From Acinetobacter sp. P8-3-8 (GTDB lineage Bacteria > Pseudomonadota > Gammaproteobacteria > Pseudomonadales > Moraxellaceae): a stretch of DNA of 64,000 bases. This document shows, piece after piece, positions 1-7,740 of this stretch (the first letter of the stretch is position 1; each line of letters begins with the position of its first letter). The notes beneath the pieces were generated by a model. The model did not search any database, was not told the origin of the DNA, and worked only from the letters and a program-made list of their open reading frames with translations. The position numbers were made by a program, and so were the translations under genes. Where the stretch lies: assembly GCF_000214135.1 (NCBI RefSeq), contig NZ_AFIE01000002.1, positions 166,442-230,441 of the forward strand. The letters run 5' to 3'.

Positions 1-123
1 GATTATACCCTTGAGCAAATCGCTGATGAATTAGGCTATAGCGATGTTGCAAACTTTAGCCGAGCCTTCAAACGTTGGAGTGGTCGTAGCCCAAGCAGTT
101 GGCGTAAAGACCCATATTTATAA
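1..123 (+). CDS. AraC-family regulator, C-terminal fragment
   Basis: The window opens inside this gene; 40 codons remain before a TAA. The visible peptide is the second helix-turn-helix of an AraC/XylS DNA-binding domain, with the typical run IADELGYSDVANFSRAFKRW followed by G-R-S-P-S and a short basic tail. The effector domain lies outside the window, so target and ligand cannot be told. It ends 108 bases before gcvH on the same strand. Family assignment is secure; function is unknown. Confidence 0.85.
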   Translation, partial: DYTLEQIADELGYSDVANFSRAFKRWSGRSPSSWRKDPYL

Positions 124-231
124 GTCTTATTTGCTTGAATGAATAAGTTTATCAATATCTTTGCCTTTTGTTTTTATAGAAAAACCTGTATAACGCTTAG
201 CAAAAAGAAATTGTCATATTAAGGAGTCATT

Positions 232-606
232 ATGAATCATCCTTCAGATTTGAAGTATGCAAATACACATGAATGGGTAAAAATTGAAGGTGATCTTGTG
301 ATTACTGGTATTTCAGATCATGCACAAGATGCTTTGGGCGATTTGGTTTATGTGGAAATGCCTGAAGTGGGTAGCCACGTAACTGCTGGAGCACAAGCTG
401 GTGTGGTTGAGTCTGTAAAAACAGCATCAGATATTCATGCACCTGTTTCTGGTGAAGTTGTTGAAATCAATACAGCACTTGAAGATGATCCTGATTTTGT
501 TAATGATGATCCGTATGGCAAAGGTTGGATTTATAAAATTAAACCTGACAATATTGCTGATGTTGAAAAACTACTAAGCAATACTGAATATGAAGCAGGA
601 TTATGA
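232..606 (+). CDS. gcvH: Glycine cleavage system H protein
   Basis: This 124-residue protein is the lipoyl carrier of the glycine cleavage system; it shuttles the aminomethyl group between the P, T and L proteins in the cytoplasm. The lipoyl-bearing lysine is Lys63 in the motif ESVKTASDI, and the length is normal for the family. The start ATG has the ribosome binding site AAGGAG seven bases upstream. gcvT and gcvP are not next to it, so it is an orphan copy here. A palindrome and a terminator-like hairpin follow. A glycine riboswitch exists elsewhere in this window (about 35.2 kb) but does not control this gene. Confidence 0.95.
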   Translation: MNHPSDLKYANTHEWVKIEGDLVITGISDHAQDALGDLVYVEMPEVGSHVTAGAQAGVVESVKTASDIHAPVSGEVVEINTALEDDPDFVNDDPYGKGWIYKIKPDNIADVEKLLSNTEYEAGL

Positions 607-619
607 ATCCTCTCCCTAA

Positions 620-643
620 CCCTCTCCTTTATAAAGGAGAGGG
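620..643. repeat. Short palindromic repeat after gcvH
   Basis: A 24-base perfect palindrome with arms CCCTCTCCTTTA and TAAAGGAGAGGG, preceded by CTCTCCCTAA. Related CTCCCTAACCCT and GGAGAGGG words recur at about 31.86, 44.23 and 46.2-46.4 kb, so this is one copy of a dispersed intergenic repeat family rather than a gene-specific signal. Confidence 0.6.
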
Positions 644-717
644 AACTTCCATTGTAAATTAAATGTTCATTACAACTCAACTTACGCAAGAAGCCTATTG
701 AACAGCAACTTAAAAAC

Positions 718-745
718 AAAAAGATCAGATTAATCTGATCTTTTT
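718..745. terminator. Bidirectional terminator, gcvH / DAHP synthase
   Basis: Perfect inverted repeat AAAAAGATCAGATT / AATCTGATCTTTTT with A and T runs at the two ends, so it can stop transcription from both sides. It lies between two convergent genes. Confidence 0.8.
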
Positions 746-777
746 AATGCTTAGATTTTAGAATTTAGCTTAGGCAA

Positions 778-1833
778 TTAAGCAGTACGCAATAAAGGTT
801 GAACAGATAATTGTTCTGCAATATTGAGCAACAATTGCTCTGTTTTGTCCCAACCTAAACAACCATCAGTCACTGATTGACCATAGGTCATATCACATGA
901 AATTTTCTGTTGACCATCAAGTAAATGGCTTTCCAACATCACGCCACGCACCTGCGTCATTTGTCTTTCAGCAATAATCTGTTGTAAGACCTGCGGTTGT
1001 TTCAATGGGTCTTTCGCACTATTACCATGACTACAATCAATCACTAACGCAGGCAAATGACCTTGATGTTGCTCACGAATCTGTTGAATTGATTCTGCAT
1101 CGTAATTACTGCCATGATTTGCACCACGTAAAATCAAGTGAGCCAAAGGATTACCCTGACTTTGCATAATACACGGCGTTCCTTTTTGACTCATTGCCAA
1201 AAATTGATGTTCGTGGCTTGCCGATTGAATGGCATCTAATGCAATTTGAATTGAGCCATCCGTACCATTTTTGAAGCCAATGCTGAAAGGCATATGACTT
1301 GATATTTCACGGTGAATCTGCGACTCACTAGTACGTGCACCAATTGCACCCCAAGCCAATAAATCATCGAAATAAGCTGTCGCCATTGGGCTTAAAATCT
1401 CACTGGCAATCGGCAAACCCATTTCGATGATCTGTAAATAAAGTTGGCGTGATTTTTCTAAACCAAGTTGCATATTGGATGATCCATCAAGATTTGGATC
1501 ATATAAAAAACCTTTCCAACCGACTGTAGTACGTGGCTTTTCAATATAAGCACGCATCACTAAAAAAATTTGATCTGAGATTTTACTTTGAATTTGTTTT
1601 AATTTTTCTGCGTATTCGAGTGCTGATTTTTCATCATGAATTGAACATGGCCCAGCAATGACCAGTAAACGATGGTCATGACCATCCAATATATTTTGGA
1701 TCGTTTGACGCTGTTCTGCGATTTGAATCGCGAGTGTATGATTTAATGAATATTTTCTTTTTAAATCATGCGGCAAACTCAGTTCGATTTCTTGACTTTG
1801 ATTTTGTTGTAAAGCGATATTTAAAGCATTCAT
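778..1833 (-). CDS. 3-deoxy-7-phosphoheptulonate (DAHP) synthase, class I
   Basis: This enzyme condenses phosphoenolpyruvate with erythrose 4-phosphate, the first step of the shikimate pathway. The 351-residue length is that of the AroF/AroG/AroH type. GPCSIHD is at residues 61-67, followed by the conserved R-A-Y-I-E-K-P-R-T-T region, GARTSESQIHRE in the middle, and the metal-ligand region IDCSHGNS near the C-terminus. The start ATG follows AAAGGA. Upstream lies a 300-base leader containing a short reading frame rich in Tyr, Phe and Trp and a terminator (see 2087-2158 and 2008-2038), which implies attenuation by aromatic amino acids. Which amino acid inhibits the enzyme itself cannot be read from the sequence, so I give no gene letter. 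Confidence 0.95.
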   Translation of the reverse strand: MNALNIALQQNQSQEIELSLPHDLKRKYSLNHTLAIQIAEQRQTIQNILDGHDHRLLVIAGPCSIHDEKSALEYAEKLKQIQSKISDQIFLVMRAYIEKPRTTVGWKGFLYDPNLDGSSNMQLGLEKSRQLYLQIIEMGLPIASEILSPMATAYFDDLLAWGAIGARTSESQIHREISSHMPFSIGFKNGTDGSIQIALDAIQSASHEHQFLAMSQKGTPCIMQSQGNPLAHLILRGANHGSNYDAESIQQIREQHQGHLPALVIDCSHGNSAKDPLKQPQVLQQIIAERQMTQVRGVMLESHLLDGQQKISCDMTYGQSVTDGCLGWDKTEQLLLNIAEQLSVQPLLRTA

Positions 1834-2007
1834 GATGTATTCCTTTGGACTTTTTAACAGTCCTTACTTTTATTTGAGCGTATGTGATCTATTCGAACGG
1901 GGCTGACCAAAATAAAACCAATAAAAGTTGCTAAAATATACGTTATTCAATGTCATCATGATGTTCTCCAAATGTCTCAAATCAAAAGCTTATAAAGTAA
2001 AAGGCAT

Positions 2008-2038
2008 AAAAAAACCTGATCGGTGTTGCCGATCAGGT
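2008..2038 (-). terminator. Attenuator terminator upstream of DAHP synthase
   Basis: Read on the minus strand, the 10-bp stem ACCTGATCGG / CCGATCAGGT closes a CAACA loop and is followed by seven T. No gene ends just before it, and it lies 175 bases ahead of the DAHP synthase start, as expected for an attenuator. Its loop and 5' arm carry GGCAAC (2025-2030), which is complementary to GTTGCC at 2052-2057; that pairing would be the antiterminator. A third hairpin, TGCCTGAA / TTCGGGCA with a 4-base loop, sits just after the leader-peptide stop codon. Confidence 0.85.
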
Positions 2039-2086
2039 ATTAACTTTGATGGGCAACTATTTCAGTGCCCGAACGACTTCAGGCAA

Positions 2087-2158
2087 CTATTTAAAGAATT
2101 GCCAAAAATAATAAGAAGTAGCGATTACTGGTTGCTTTAACATCTTCATGTCGTTCAT
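2087..2158 (-). CDS. Putative aromatic leader peptide (attenuation)
   Basis: A 23-codon frame starts with ATG at 2158 and ends with TAG at 2087-2089. Seven of its last nine residues before the final lysine are in the run YYFWQFF: two Tyr, three Phe and one Trp plus one Gln. That clustering next to the stop codon, followed at once by three mutually exclusive hairpins and an intrinsic terminator, is the signature of ribosome-stalling attenuation. It reads toward the DAHP synthase gene. A fair promoter lies upstream on the same strand (TTGTAA, 17-base spacer, TATTGT, around 2180-2210). The ribosome binding site is weak. The peptide is inferred to have no role beyond sensing aminoacyl-tRNA supply. 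Confidence 0.8.
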   Translation of the reverse strand: MNDMKMLKQPVIATSYYFWQFFK

Positions 2159-2246
2159 AAAATCTGTATTAAATTTACAATACTCTCTGTTCACCGACTT
2201 TACAAGCGTTTTTTTATGTTTTTGATGGATTGACGAAAATTGCCGA

Positions 2247-2262
2247 TGCTTAAATTTAAGCA
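2247..2262. repeat. Palindrome TGCTTAAATTTAAGCA
   Basis: A perfect 16-base palindrome lies between the leader region of DAHP synthase and the end of the metallo-beta-lactamase-fold gene, and is flanked by AATTGC and CAATTTT. It may act as a weak terminator for the latter gene or as a regulator site for the former; the sequence alone does not decide. Confidence 0.35.
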
Positions 2263-2342
2263 ATTTTGTTGGAGAAAATTCAATTCAACGAACCATTAAC
2301 TTTTAAGCCTAACTATTTCAATTAAATATATTTAAAAAACAA

Positions 2343-3221
2343 TTATTTAAAATAGTTGAAAGGCAATTTCAAATAACCCATCCCATTTGCTTCTGGCACT
2401 GGAAACTTTCCACCTGCCATATTAATTTGAATGGCGACTAAAATCAGTTTAGGCATTGATAAGGTTGCATCACGTTGTTCACGCATTGTAATAAACGCTT
2501 GTTTATGAACACCTATATGGATATGAATATTTTGCATACGCTGTGTTTTTATATCTGTTTGACACATATAGTTTTGCCTAGAGTTGGCCAATTGAGGTAA
2601 ATAGTCATGGCACAAATACATTCGCATATTTTCAGGTAATTTAAATATTTGTTGCACAGAATCATAAAGTTGAGATGCACTTCCTTTAGGAAAATCACAT
2701 CGAGCTGTTCCATAATCTGGCATAAACAAGGTATCTCCAACAAATATCGCATCACCAATCACATAACTCAAACATGCAGGTGTATGACCTGGTGTCGGAA
2801 TGTTATATGCCTCTAACGCCCCTATTCTAAAAACTTCTTGATCTTTAAATAGATAATCAAATGCTTGATGAGAATTTAATGCTTTAATATCAATATTATA
2901 AATATGAGAGAAAGTATCTTGAACGATAGCAATTTTTTCACTCATTGCAATTTGTCCACCTAACTGCTCTTTTAAATATTGTGACGCCGTTAAATGGTCG
3001 GCATGAACATGCGTTTCAAGAATCCATTGTACTGTTAAATGCTGTTTTTGAATGTAATCAATGATTTGATCTGCATGATGGGTCGATGTCGTTGCTGACG
3101 CTGCATCATAATCCAAAACACTATCGATAATTGCACAACACTGGGTCTGAGGATCGCTAACCACATAACTAAAGGTATGGCTCGATTCATCAAAAAAATC
3201 TTGCACCAATGGACGAATCAT
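2343..3221 (-). CDS. MBL-fold protein, probable persulfide dioxygenase-like
   Basis: A 292-residue metallo-beta-lactamase-fold protein with the metal-binding motif HVHADH at residues 71-76 and further ligands in GHTPACLSY and FVGDTLFMPDYG. This layout matches the ETHE1/Blh group, which oxidises glutathione persulfide to sulfite. It lacks the N-terminal phosphatase-like domain present in longer Blh proteins. It is the last gene of a tight operon: three bases separate it from the upstream YeeE-type gene, and the divergent ArsR repressor nearby has the two cysteines of sulfide sensors. The role in sulfide detoxification is inferred from that context. Confidence 0.8.
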   Translation of the reverse strand: MIRPLVQDFFDESSHTFSYVVSDPQTQCCAIIDSVLDYDAASATTSTHHADQIIDYIQKQHLTVQWILETHVHADHLTASQYLKEQLGGQIAMSEKIAIVQDTFSHIYNIDIKALNSHQAFDYLFKDQEVFRIGALEAYNIPTPGHTPACLSYVIGDAIFVGDTLFMPDYGTARCDFPKGSASQLYDSVQQIFKLPENMRMYLCHDYLPQLANSRQNYMCQTDIKTQRMQNIHIHIGVHKQAFITMREQRDATLSMPKLILVAIQINMAGGKFPVPEANGMGYLKLPFNYFK

Positions 3222-3224
3222 TGC

Positions 3225-3635
3225 TTATGCTCCTGCGACCTGACGCTGAATCAATATACCAAGTAACATGGCGACAATAAAATACAGTGCTTGTGCATAG
3301 CCCAAACCAATCAGTGTCAAGGCAGGTGCAGGACAAATCCCTGCGATTCCCCAGCCTATACCAAAAATAAATGCACCTGAAACCAAGTTCCGATCTAATT
3401 GTGTCTTTTGCGGTAGCTCAATGACTTCATTAAAAATGGTCACAGGTTTACGCATAGCTTTTTGAAATGGAAAAAATGCTACAGCGATCGCACCAATCAT
3501 CACAAAGGCTAAACTTGGATCCCAATCTCCAAATACGTCTAAAAAACCAATCACTTTGGCAGGATTAGACATACCTGAAAGCATTAAACCGAATGCAAAT
3601 AATCCACCAAAAATAAAAGCCAAAATATTTTTCAT
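3225..3635 (-). CDS. YeeE/YedE-type membrane protein, second half (DUF6691-like)
   Basis: A 136-residue membrane protein with about four hydrophobic segments. It contains the GWGIAGICPAPAL motif, in which the Cys belongs to the sulfur-relay cysteines of YeeE/YedE proteins; those proteins move thiosulfate or related sulfur species across the inner membrane. It overlaps the gene upstream by four bases (ATGA), showing translational coupling. The pair corresponds to the two halves of one longer YeeE protein. The substrate is inferred from family and operon, not from the sequence. Confidence 0.8.
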   Translation of the reverse strand: MKNILAFIFGGLFAFGLMLSGMSNPAKVIGFLDVFGDWDPSLAFVMIGAIAVAFFPFQKAMRKPVTIFNEVIELPQKTQLDRNLVSGAFIFGIGWGIAGICPAPALTLIGLGYAQALYFIVAMLLGILIQRQVAGA

Positions 3636-4084
3636 AGTTCAACGCCAATCACGTGACGAATGACATAAACCGTTATAAATCCAGACAACATAAAAATACT
3701 TGTTGCTACGATAGAACGTTTTGACAAACGACTGATACCACAAATCCCATGCCCACTGGTACAGCCTGAACCTAGACTTGTACCAAACCCAACCAATAAT
3801 CCTGCAAGAATTAAAATCATTGGACTTGACGTTACCAATGTAATTTGAGGTTTGAAGATGAACCCGTAAAGGAATGGCGTAAGCAATAAACCTGATAAAA
3901 ACCATATTGCAGGTGTTTTGAATATGCTTTTTGGATTGAATACTTGCGCGATTAAGCCACTCACCCCTGCGATGCGGCCATTACAAAATAAATAGCCTAC
4001 AACAGACAACCCAAGGAGGATTCCGCCTAGTAAAGCCAACATGATATCCGATATAAAAGCAGGCATGATTTTAAATTCAAACAA
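3632..4084 (-). CDS. YeeE/YedE-type membrane protein, first half
   Basis: A 150-residue inner-membrane protein, the first gene of the sulfide operon. It has about four transmembrane segments and the conserved stretch GSGCTSGHGICGISRLS, whose two cysteines are typical of YeeE/YedE sulfur transporters. The gene overlaps the next by four bases. The promoter region just upstream (4085-4110) carries the AT-rich word ATATATTAT (minus strand), which recurs in the promoter of the ArsR gene and before the SulP gene, so the three units may be controlled together. Confidence 0.8.
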   Translation of the reverse strand: MFEFKIMPAFISDIMLALLGGILLGLSVVGYLFCNGRIAGVSGLIAQVFNPKSIFKTPAIWFLSGLLLTPFLYGFIFKPQITLVTSSPMILILAGLLVGFGTSLGSGCTSGHGICGISRLSKRSIVATSIFMLSGFITVYVIRHVIGVEL

Positions 4085-4095
4085 TATATGTTTTT

Positions 4096-4104
4096 ATAAT
4101 ATAT
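4096..4104 (-). promoter_or_regulatory. Candidate ArsR/BigR-type operator, copy 1
   Basis: The word ATATATTAT lies within a longer AT-rich imperfect palindrome (4083-4108) directly before the YeeE operon. The same nine bases are found at 5332-5340 before the ArsR gene and at 5795-5803 before the SulP gene. In this AT-rich background chance copies are possible, but all three sit in the promoter regions of one functional module. Confidence 0.4.
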
Positions 4105-4174
4105 ATTTTCAATAACTAATCAATCTAATTTATGCTACAAACAGTTTTTATTTTTATCAAATTTATCAAAGATA

Positions 4175-4921
4175 CTAACTGAACTCATCTAGTACCTTAT
4201 CTACAAACCATTTAGGAAAATATTCTACGGCAGGATTAAGCTTTAAAACTTCAGCTTTTTCTATTTCTGCAATAAATGCTGCTTTTTCACCATGACTAGA
4301 ATTGTCAAAAATATAGGCACGATCTGAAGCTTCAATCGCAGCCATGAGCAAATCTAAACTACGATAATAACGTTCACGGATTTTTTGTTCAGGAACAGGA
4401 TGACCACCTGCATGAACACGATAATGTACGCGACCAATATTAATTTCTGGGTCTACTGTTGCAACATAATATAAATAGGTTTTAAATCCTTGCTTCTGTG
4501 CTTCTCTCAAAAATTCGACTTTACTACTATGCGACATGACCGTTTCAAAGGTAAAACTAATTTTTAGCCTGAGAAATTCCATGCGAATAAAGTCGATAAT
4601 TCTAGCGCACAAATAAGAATCTATTTCTTGTTGTTGAAAATGGATTGAGCCATCATTTGAAATTTGTGGATTTTCTAATAATAATGGAACAAATTCACTA
4701 GCTTGCTTACGTTTTTTGATCTTTAAAAATTGAATCAATGCATCTGCATCTAAACTTTTATGATAATGGTCTAACTTTAAAACAAGTGTTTGTTTTAGTT
4801 CTTTTTCTAATTCATCTGCATTTAAATATGCCCCAATTTGATGGGGCGCTAAATAATCTTTAATGGTGCTTTTACCAGAACCATTTGGCCCTGCAAACAT
4901 TCTAATTCGTGGTTGACGCAT
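4175..4921 (-). CDS. Zeta-toxin-like P-loop kinase
   Basis: A 248-residue protein with a Walker A motif, GPNGSGKST, at residues 11-19, followed by AYLNADELEKEL and the FETVMS segment at 125-130. The stretch around residues 164-188 has two arginines and GGHPVPEQKIRERYYRS. These are the marks of zeta-type kinases, which phosphorylate UDP-N-acetylglucosamine or related substrates and can be toxic. It lies six bases after an 88-residue gene on the same strand, so the two are co-transcribed. No epsilon-type antitoxin is recognisable. The pair interrupts the sulfide gene cluster between the YeeE operon and the ArsR gene. Toxicity is an inference; housekeeping zeta-like kinases also exist. Confidence 0.75.
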   Translation of the reverse strand: MRQPRIRMFAGPNGSGKSTIKDYLAPHQIGAYLNADELEKELKQTLVLKLDHYHKSLDADALIQFLKIKKRKQASEFVPLLLENPQISNDGSIHFQQQEIDSYLCARIIDFIRMEFLRLKISFTFETVMSHSSKVEFLREAQKQGFKTYLYYVATVDPEINIGRVHYRVHAGGHPVPEQKIRERYYRSLDLLMAAIEASDRAYIFDNSSHGEKAAFIAEIEKAEVLKLNPAVEYFPKWFVDKVLDEFS

Positions 4922-4927
4922 AGAAGC

Positions 4928-5194
4928 TTATGCCATCACCTCTTGTTTATTTTTACGTTTTAATACACTACGTTTAAGCTGCGGAACAACATAAGCTTTT
5001 GATAAATCTTTTAGAATAACTTCTTTGCCAGCTTGCACTGCGATTAGTTTAAAGTTTTGAGCATAAACCACTGGATGTTCAGATTGAATCGCATATTCAA
5101 ATGCATCAGAAAAAGACTGAATCGCCAATTTAGGAATGGTTGCTTCTTCACGCAATGTTGTTTTCATCACTGTCATCGTTGTTGAAGTGTTCAT
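4928..5194 (-). CDS. Small protein encoded before the zeta-like kinase, possible antitoxin
   Basis: I do not recognise this 88-residue protein. The start ATG follows GGAG at a good distance. The middle (about residues 20-70) is a mixed segment, SFSDAFEYAIQSEHPVVYAQ then KLIAVQAGKEVILKDLSKAYVV, and the C-terminus is strongly basic (LKRSVLKRKNKQ), which could bind nucleic acid. Its size, its place directly ahead of a zeta-like kinase and the 6-base gap are what one expects of an antitoxin gene, but it does not resemble epsilon. The promoter region faces the divergent ArsR gene. Confidence 0.55.
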   Translation of the reverse strand: MNTSTTMTVMKTTLREEATIPKLAIQSFSDAFEYAIQSEHPVVYAQNFKLIAVQAGKEVILKDLSKAYVVPQLKRSVLKRKNKQEVMA

Positions 5195-5331
5195 ATTCTA
5201 CTCCAGCATCTAACTTATAAGATGTTTAGTTCATCTTACCATAATCCATATTTTTGTCTATTTTGTAGCATCTATAGTTTTTGAATCATGTCTGCGTAAA
5301 AAACAAACAAAGAAAATATAAAATCCATGCG

Positions 5332-5340
5332 ATATATTAT
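5332..5340 (+). promoter_or_regulatory. Candidate ArsR/BigR-type operator, copy 2
   Basis: ATATATTAT, identical to the words at 4096-4104 (opposite strand) and 5795-5803 (opposite strand), 26 bases before the ArsR start codon. This position would allow autorepression. Confidence 0.4.
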
Positions 5341-5366
5341 GTAGCAGTTATACTAACCTAAACAGT

Positions 5367-5693
5367 ATGGAAAGCTTAAATATGTCTAATGGTCTTGAAA
5401 TTGATGTAATGCGGGAATCTGCATCATCTGTAGTGACGATTTTAAAATCCTTAGCCAATGCAGATCGTTTACTTATTTTGTGTCATCTGGCTCATGAAGA
5501 ACTAAACGTTTCTCAAATTGAAGAGAAAACCCAAATTAATCAACCAACACTTTCTCAACAATTAATGATGTTGCGTAAAGGTGACGTTGTTTCAACTAGA
5601 CGTGATGGCAAACAAATTTATTATTCTATTAAGGATGAGAAATTAGTTGTTGTGTTAAAAACTTTATATGATCTTTATTGCCCCAAAGCATAG
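5367..5693 (+). CDS. ArsR-family repressor, probable sulfide/persulfide sensor (BigR/SqrR-like)
   Basis: A 108-residue winged-helix repressor. The recognition region reads NVSQIEEKTQINQPTLSQQL and the wing follows at about residues 72-90. Two cysteines stand out: Cys39 in LLILCHL and Cys105 in LYCPKA near the C-terminus. In BigR and SqrR a pair at these positions forms a disulfide or polysulfide bridge on exposure to sulfide and releases DNA. The gene is divergent from the zeta-kinase pair and upstream of a SulP transporter. A second possible start (ATG at 5382) would shorten it by five residues. The sensing role is inferred from the cysteines and neighbours. Confidence 0.85.
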   Translation: MESLNMSNGLEIDVMRESASSVVTILKSLANADRLLILCHLAHEELNVSQIEEKTQINQPTLSQQLMMLRKGDVVSTRRDGKQIYYSIKDEKLVVVLKTLYDLYCPKA

Positions 5694-5794
5694 TCTGATT
5701 TAACTTTAATAATTCAAACAATAATTAAAATAATTTAAAACAAGATGATCATTACAGGCCTGATCAGCCCTATTTTTCTTAGCATTTTTTATGC

Positions 5795-5803
5795 ATAATA
5801 TAT
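5795..5803 (-). promoter_or_regulatory. Candidate ArsR/BigR-type operator, copy 3
   Basis: Third copy of the ATATATTAT word, 26 bases before the SulP start, inside GCATAATATATATGAAAATA. It could let the same repressor control the transporter gene separately from its own. Confidence 0.35.
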
Positions 5804-5828
5804 ATGAAAATATGATAATGAAAGCGTA

Positions 5829-7562
5829 ATGCCCATTCCCAAGATTCAACTCAGTAAAATTCTCCCAGCATGGCTATGGCTTCAAGATTACAATGGAGCC
5901 AAATTCAGAGCTGATTTACTCGCAGCACTTATTGTCATTGCAATGCTTGTTCCACAAGGCATGGCTTATGCAATGGTAGCGGGCTTACCGCCTGTTACGG
6001 GACTGTATGCCAGTATCTTACCGATGATTGTCTACGCATTGATCGGCGGAAGTCCGACATTGTCAATTGGTCCAGTTGCACTTATTTCCATGATGACCTT
6101 TGCCACGCTTGAACCTTTATATGAAGTGGGTTCCCCTGTTTATATTCAAGCGGCATGCTTGTTGGCTTTATTGGTGGGTATACTTTCGACTTTATTGGGT
6201 ATTTTCAGGTTTGGATTTTTAATTCGCCTGATCAGTCATCCTGTCATTAAAAGCTTTATCATCGCTTCGGCAGTGCTAATTGCACTGAGTCAGGTTAAAT
6301 TTATACTCGATGTACCATTAAGATCGGGCGATATTATTGAATTTATTCAAAGCGCATGGCAATACTTACCGTTGACCAGCACAGCAACACTTGTTTTCGG
6401 TATTGGCTCAATTTTATTTCTAATTTATATACCGAAATTACTTAACACTCAGATTTTCAAATCATTTACAAATGTGATTCAGTTTTGGATTAAAGCTCTA
6501 CCTTTACTACTGGTCTTTATTTCGATTGGTTTAGTACAATTTTTTCATATCGATCAATTAGGTATTAAAACGGTAGGAGAAATTCCCTCAGGATTTCCAC
6601 CATTAAGCATGCCCTTTTGGAGTTGGGATTTAGTCATTCAACTGTTACCGGGCGCTGCGATGATCACTATGGTGAGCTTTGTTGAATCCATTTCTATTGC
6701 TCAGGCTACAGCGTTTCAACAACGAAGTGAATTAAATAGTAATCAAGAGCTGATTGCATTAGGCGTAGCAAATATCAGTGCAGGGATCAGTGCTTCATTT
6801 CCTGTAACAGGTAGTTTATCTCGAACTGTGGTCAATGCTGATGCAGGTGCTAAAACGCCAATGGCAGGTGTTTTATCTTCAATTTTTATTGTCATTGTCA
6901 GTCTGTATTTTACAGGCGTGTTCAAAGAATTACCGTTGGCGATTCTCGCTGTAACAATTATGGTCTCTATTTGGAAATTGGTCGATTTTAAACCTTTTAT
7001 TGAAACATGGCGTTATTCAAAGGCAGATGGTATTGCCATGTGGGTGACCTTTTTCGGTGTGTTGTGTATTGATATTTCGACAGGTTTGATTATTGGTATT
7101 GTTTCTACATTTATATTGTTGTTGTGGAGAATTAGTCGACCACATATTGCCGTGATCGGTTTAGTTGAAGGCACACAACATTTTAGAAATATTTCACGTC
7201 ATGATGTATTGACCAGCGCCAATATTGTATCTATTCGTATTGATGAAAATTTAACCTTTTTAAATGCCAATACGCTCAAAGAATTCGTGATTTCTGAGGT
7301 GAGTAAAAATCCAGATTTGCACCATGTCGTGATCAATTGTTCAAGTATTAGTAATATTGATTTGAGTGCTTTAGAAACCTTAGAAGAAATTAATCGTGAA
7401 TTGGATAAACTGAAAATCCAATTACATTTATCTGAGGTGAAAGGCCCTGTGATGGATCGACTAAAGCAATCAAATTTGGTCAAGGAACTGAGCGGTCAGT
7501 TTTTTTTAACGCATTATCAAGCTATGCATAAACTGGACGCACAAAGTTTTTATCATATCTAA
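5829..7562 (+). CDS. SulP-family anion transporter with STAS domain
   Basis: A 577-residue inner-membrane transporter. The N-terminal two thirds hold about 10-12 membrane segments including the family signature VPQGMAYAMVAGLPPVTGLY and the GSLSRTVVNADAGAKTP loop. The last 130 residues form a cytoplasmic STAS domain (VVINCSSISNIDLSALETLEE). SulP proteins carry sulfate, bicarbonate or other anions. Because it follows a sulfide-type ArsR repressor and shares its AT-rich promoter word, sulfate or sulfite is the most plausible cargo, but the sequence does not fix this. The length is normal and there is no sign of damage. Confidence 0.9.
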   Translation: MPIPKIQLSKILPAWLWLQDYNGAKFRADLLAALIVIAMLVPQGMAYAMVAGLPPVTGLYASILPMIVYALIGGSPTLSIGPVALISMMTFATLEPLYEVGSPVYIQAACLLALLVGILSTLLGIFRFGFLIRLISHPVIKSFIIASAVLIALSQVKFILDVPLRSGDIIEFIQSAWQYLPLTSTATLVFGIGSILFLIYIPKLLNTQIFKSFTNVIQFWIKALPLLLVFISIGLVQFFHIDQLGIKTVGEIPSGFPPLSMPFWSWDLVIQLLPGAAMITMVSFVESISIAQATAFQQRSELNSNQELIALGVANISAGISASFPVTGSLSRTVVNADAGAKTPMAGVLSSIFIVIVSLYFTGVFKELPLAILAVTIMVSIWKLVDFKPFIETWRYSKADGIAMWVTFFGVLCIDISTGLIIGIVSTFILLLWRISRPHIAVIGLVEGTQHFRNISRHDVLTSANIVSIRIDENLTFLNANTLKEFVISEVSKNPDLHHVVINCSSISNIDLSALETLEEINRELDKLKIQLHLSEVKGPVMDRLKQSNLVKELSGQFFLTHYQAMHKLDAQSFYHI

Positions 7563-7740
7563 CAATGTTAAATGGATTGATTTAAAAGCATTTTTTACAC
7601 TTATTTTTGGAAAAACTTGTATATTTTTTAATATCTTACTTTTTATCTAAAAATTGTATTTTTTATGTGATCCTGTTTAGGTATAGAATAGTCAGCTTGT
7701 TTATTGATTTTAGGCCAGTTTAGGCATTTAAGGTTCGCAT

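Noticed and set aside
1928-2140. A 70-codon plus-strand frame across the DAHP synthase leader
   Set aside because: It lies antisense to the leader peptide and crosses the attenuator hairpins; the aromatic frame on the minus strand explains the region better.
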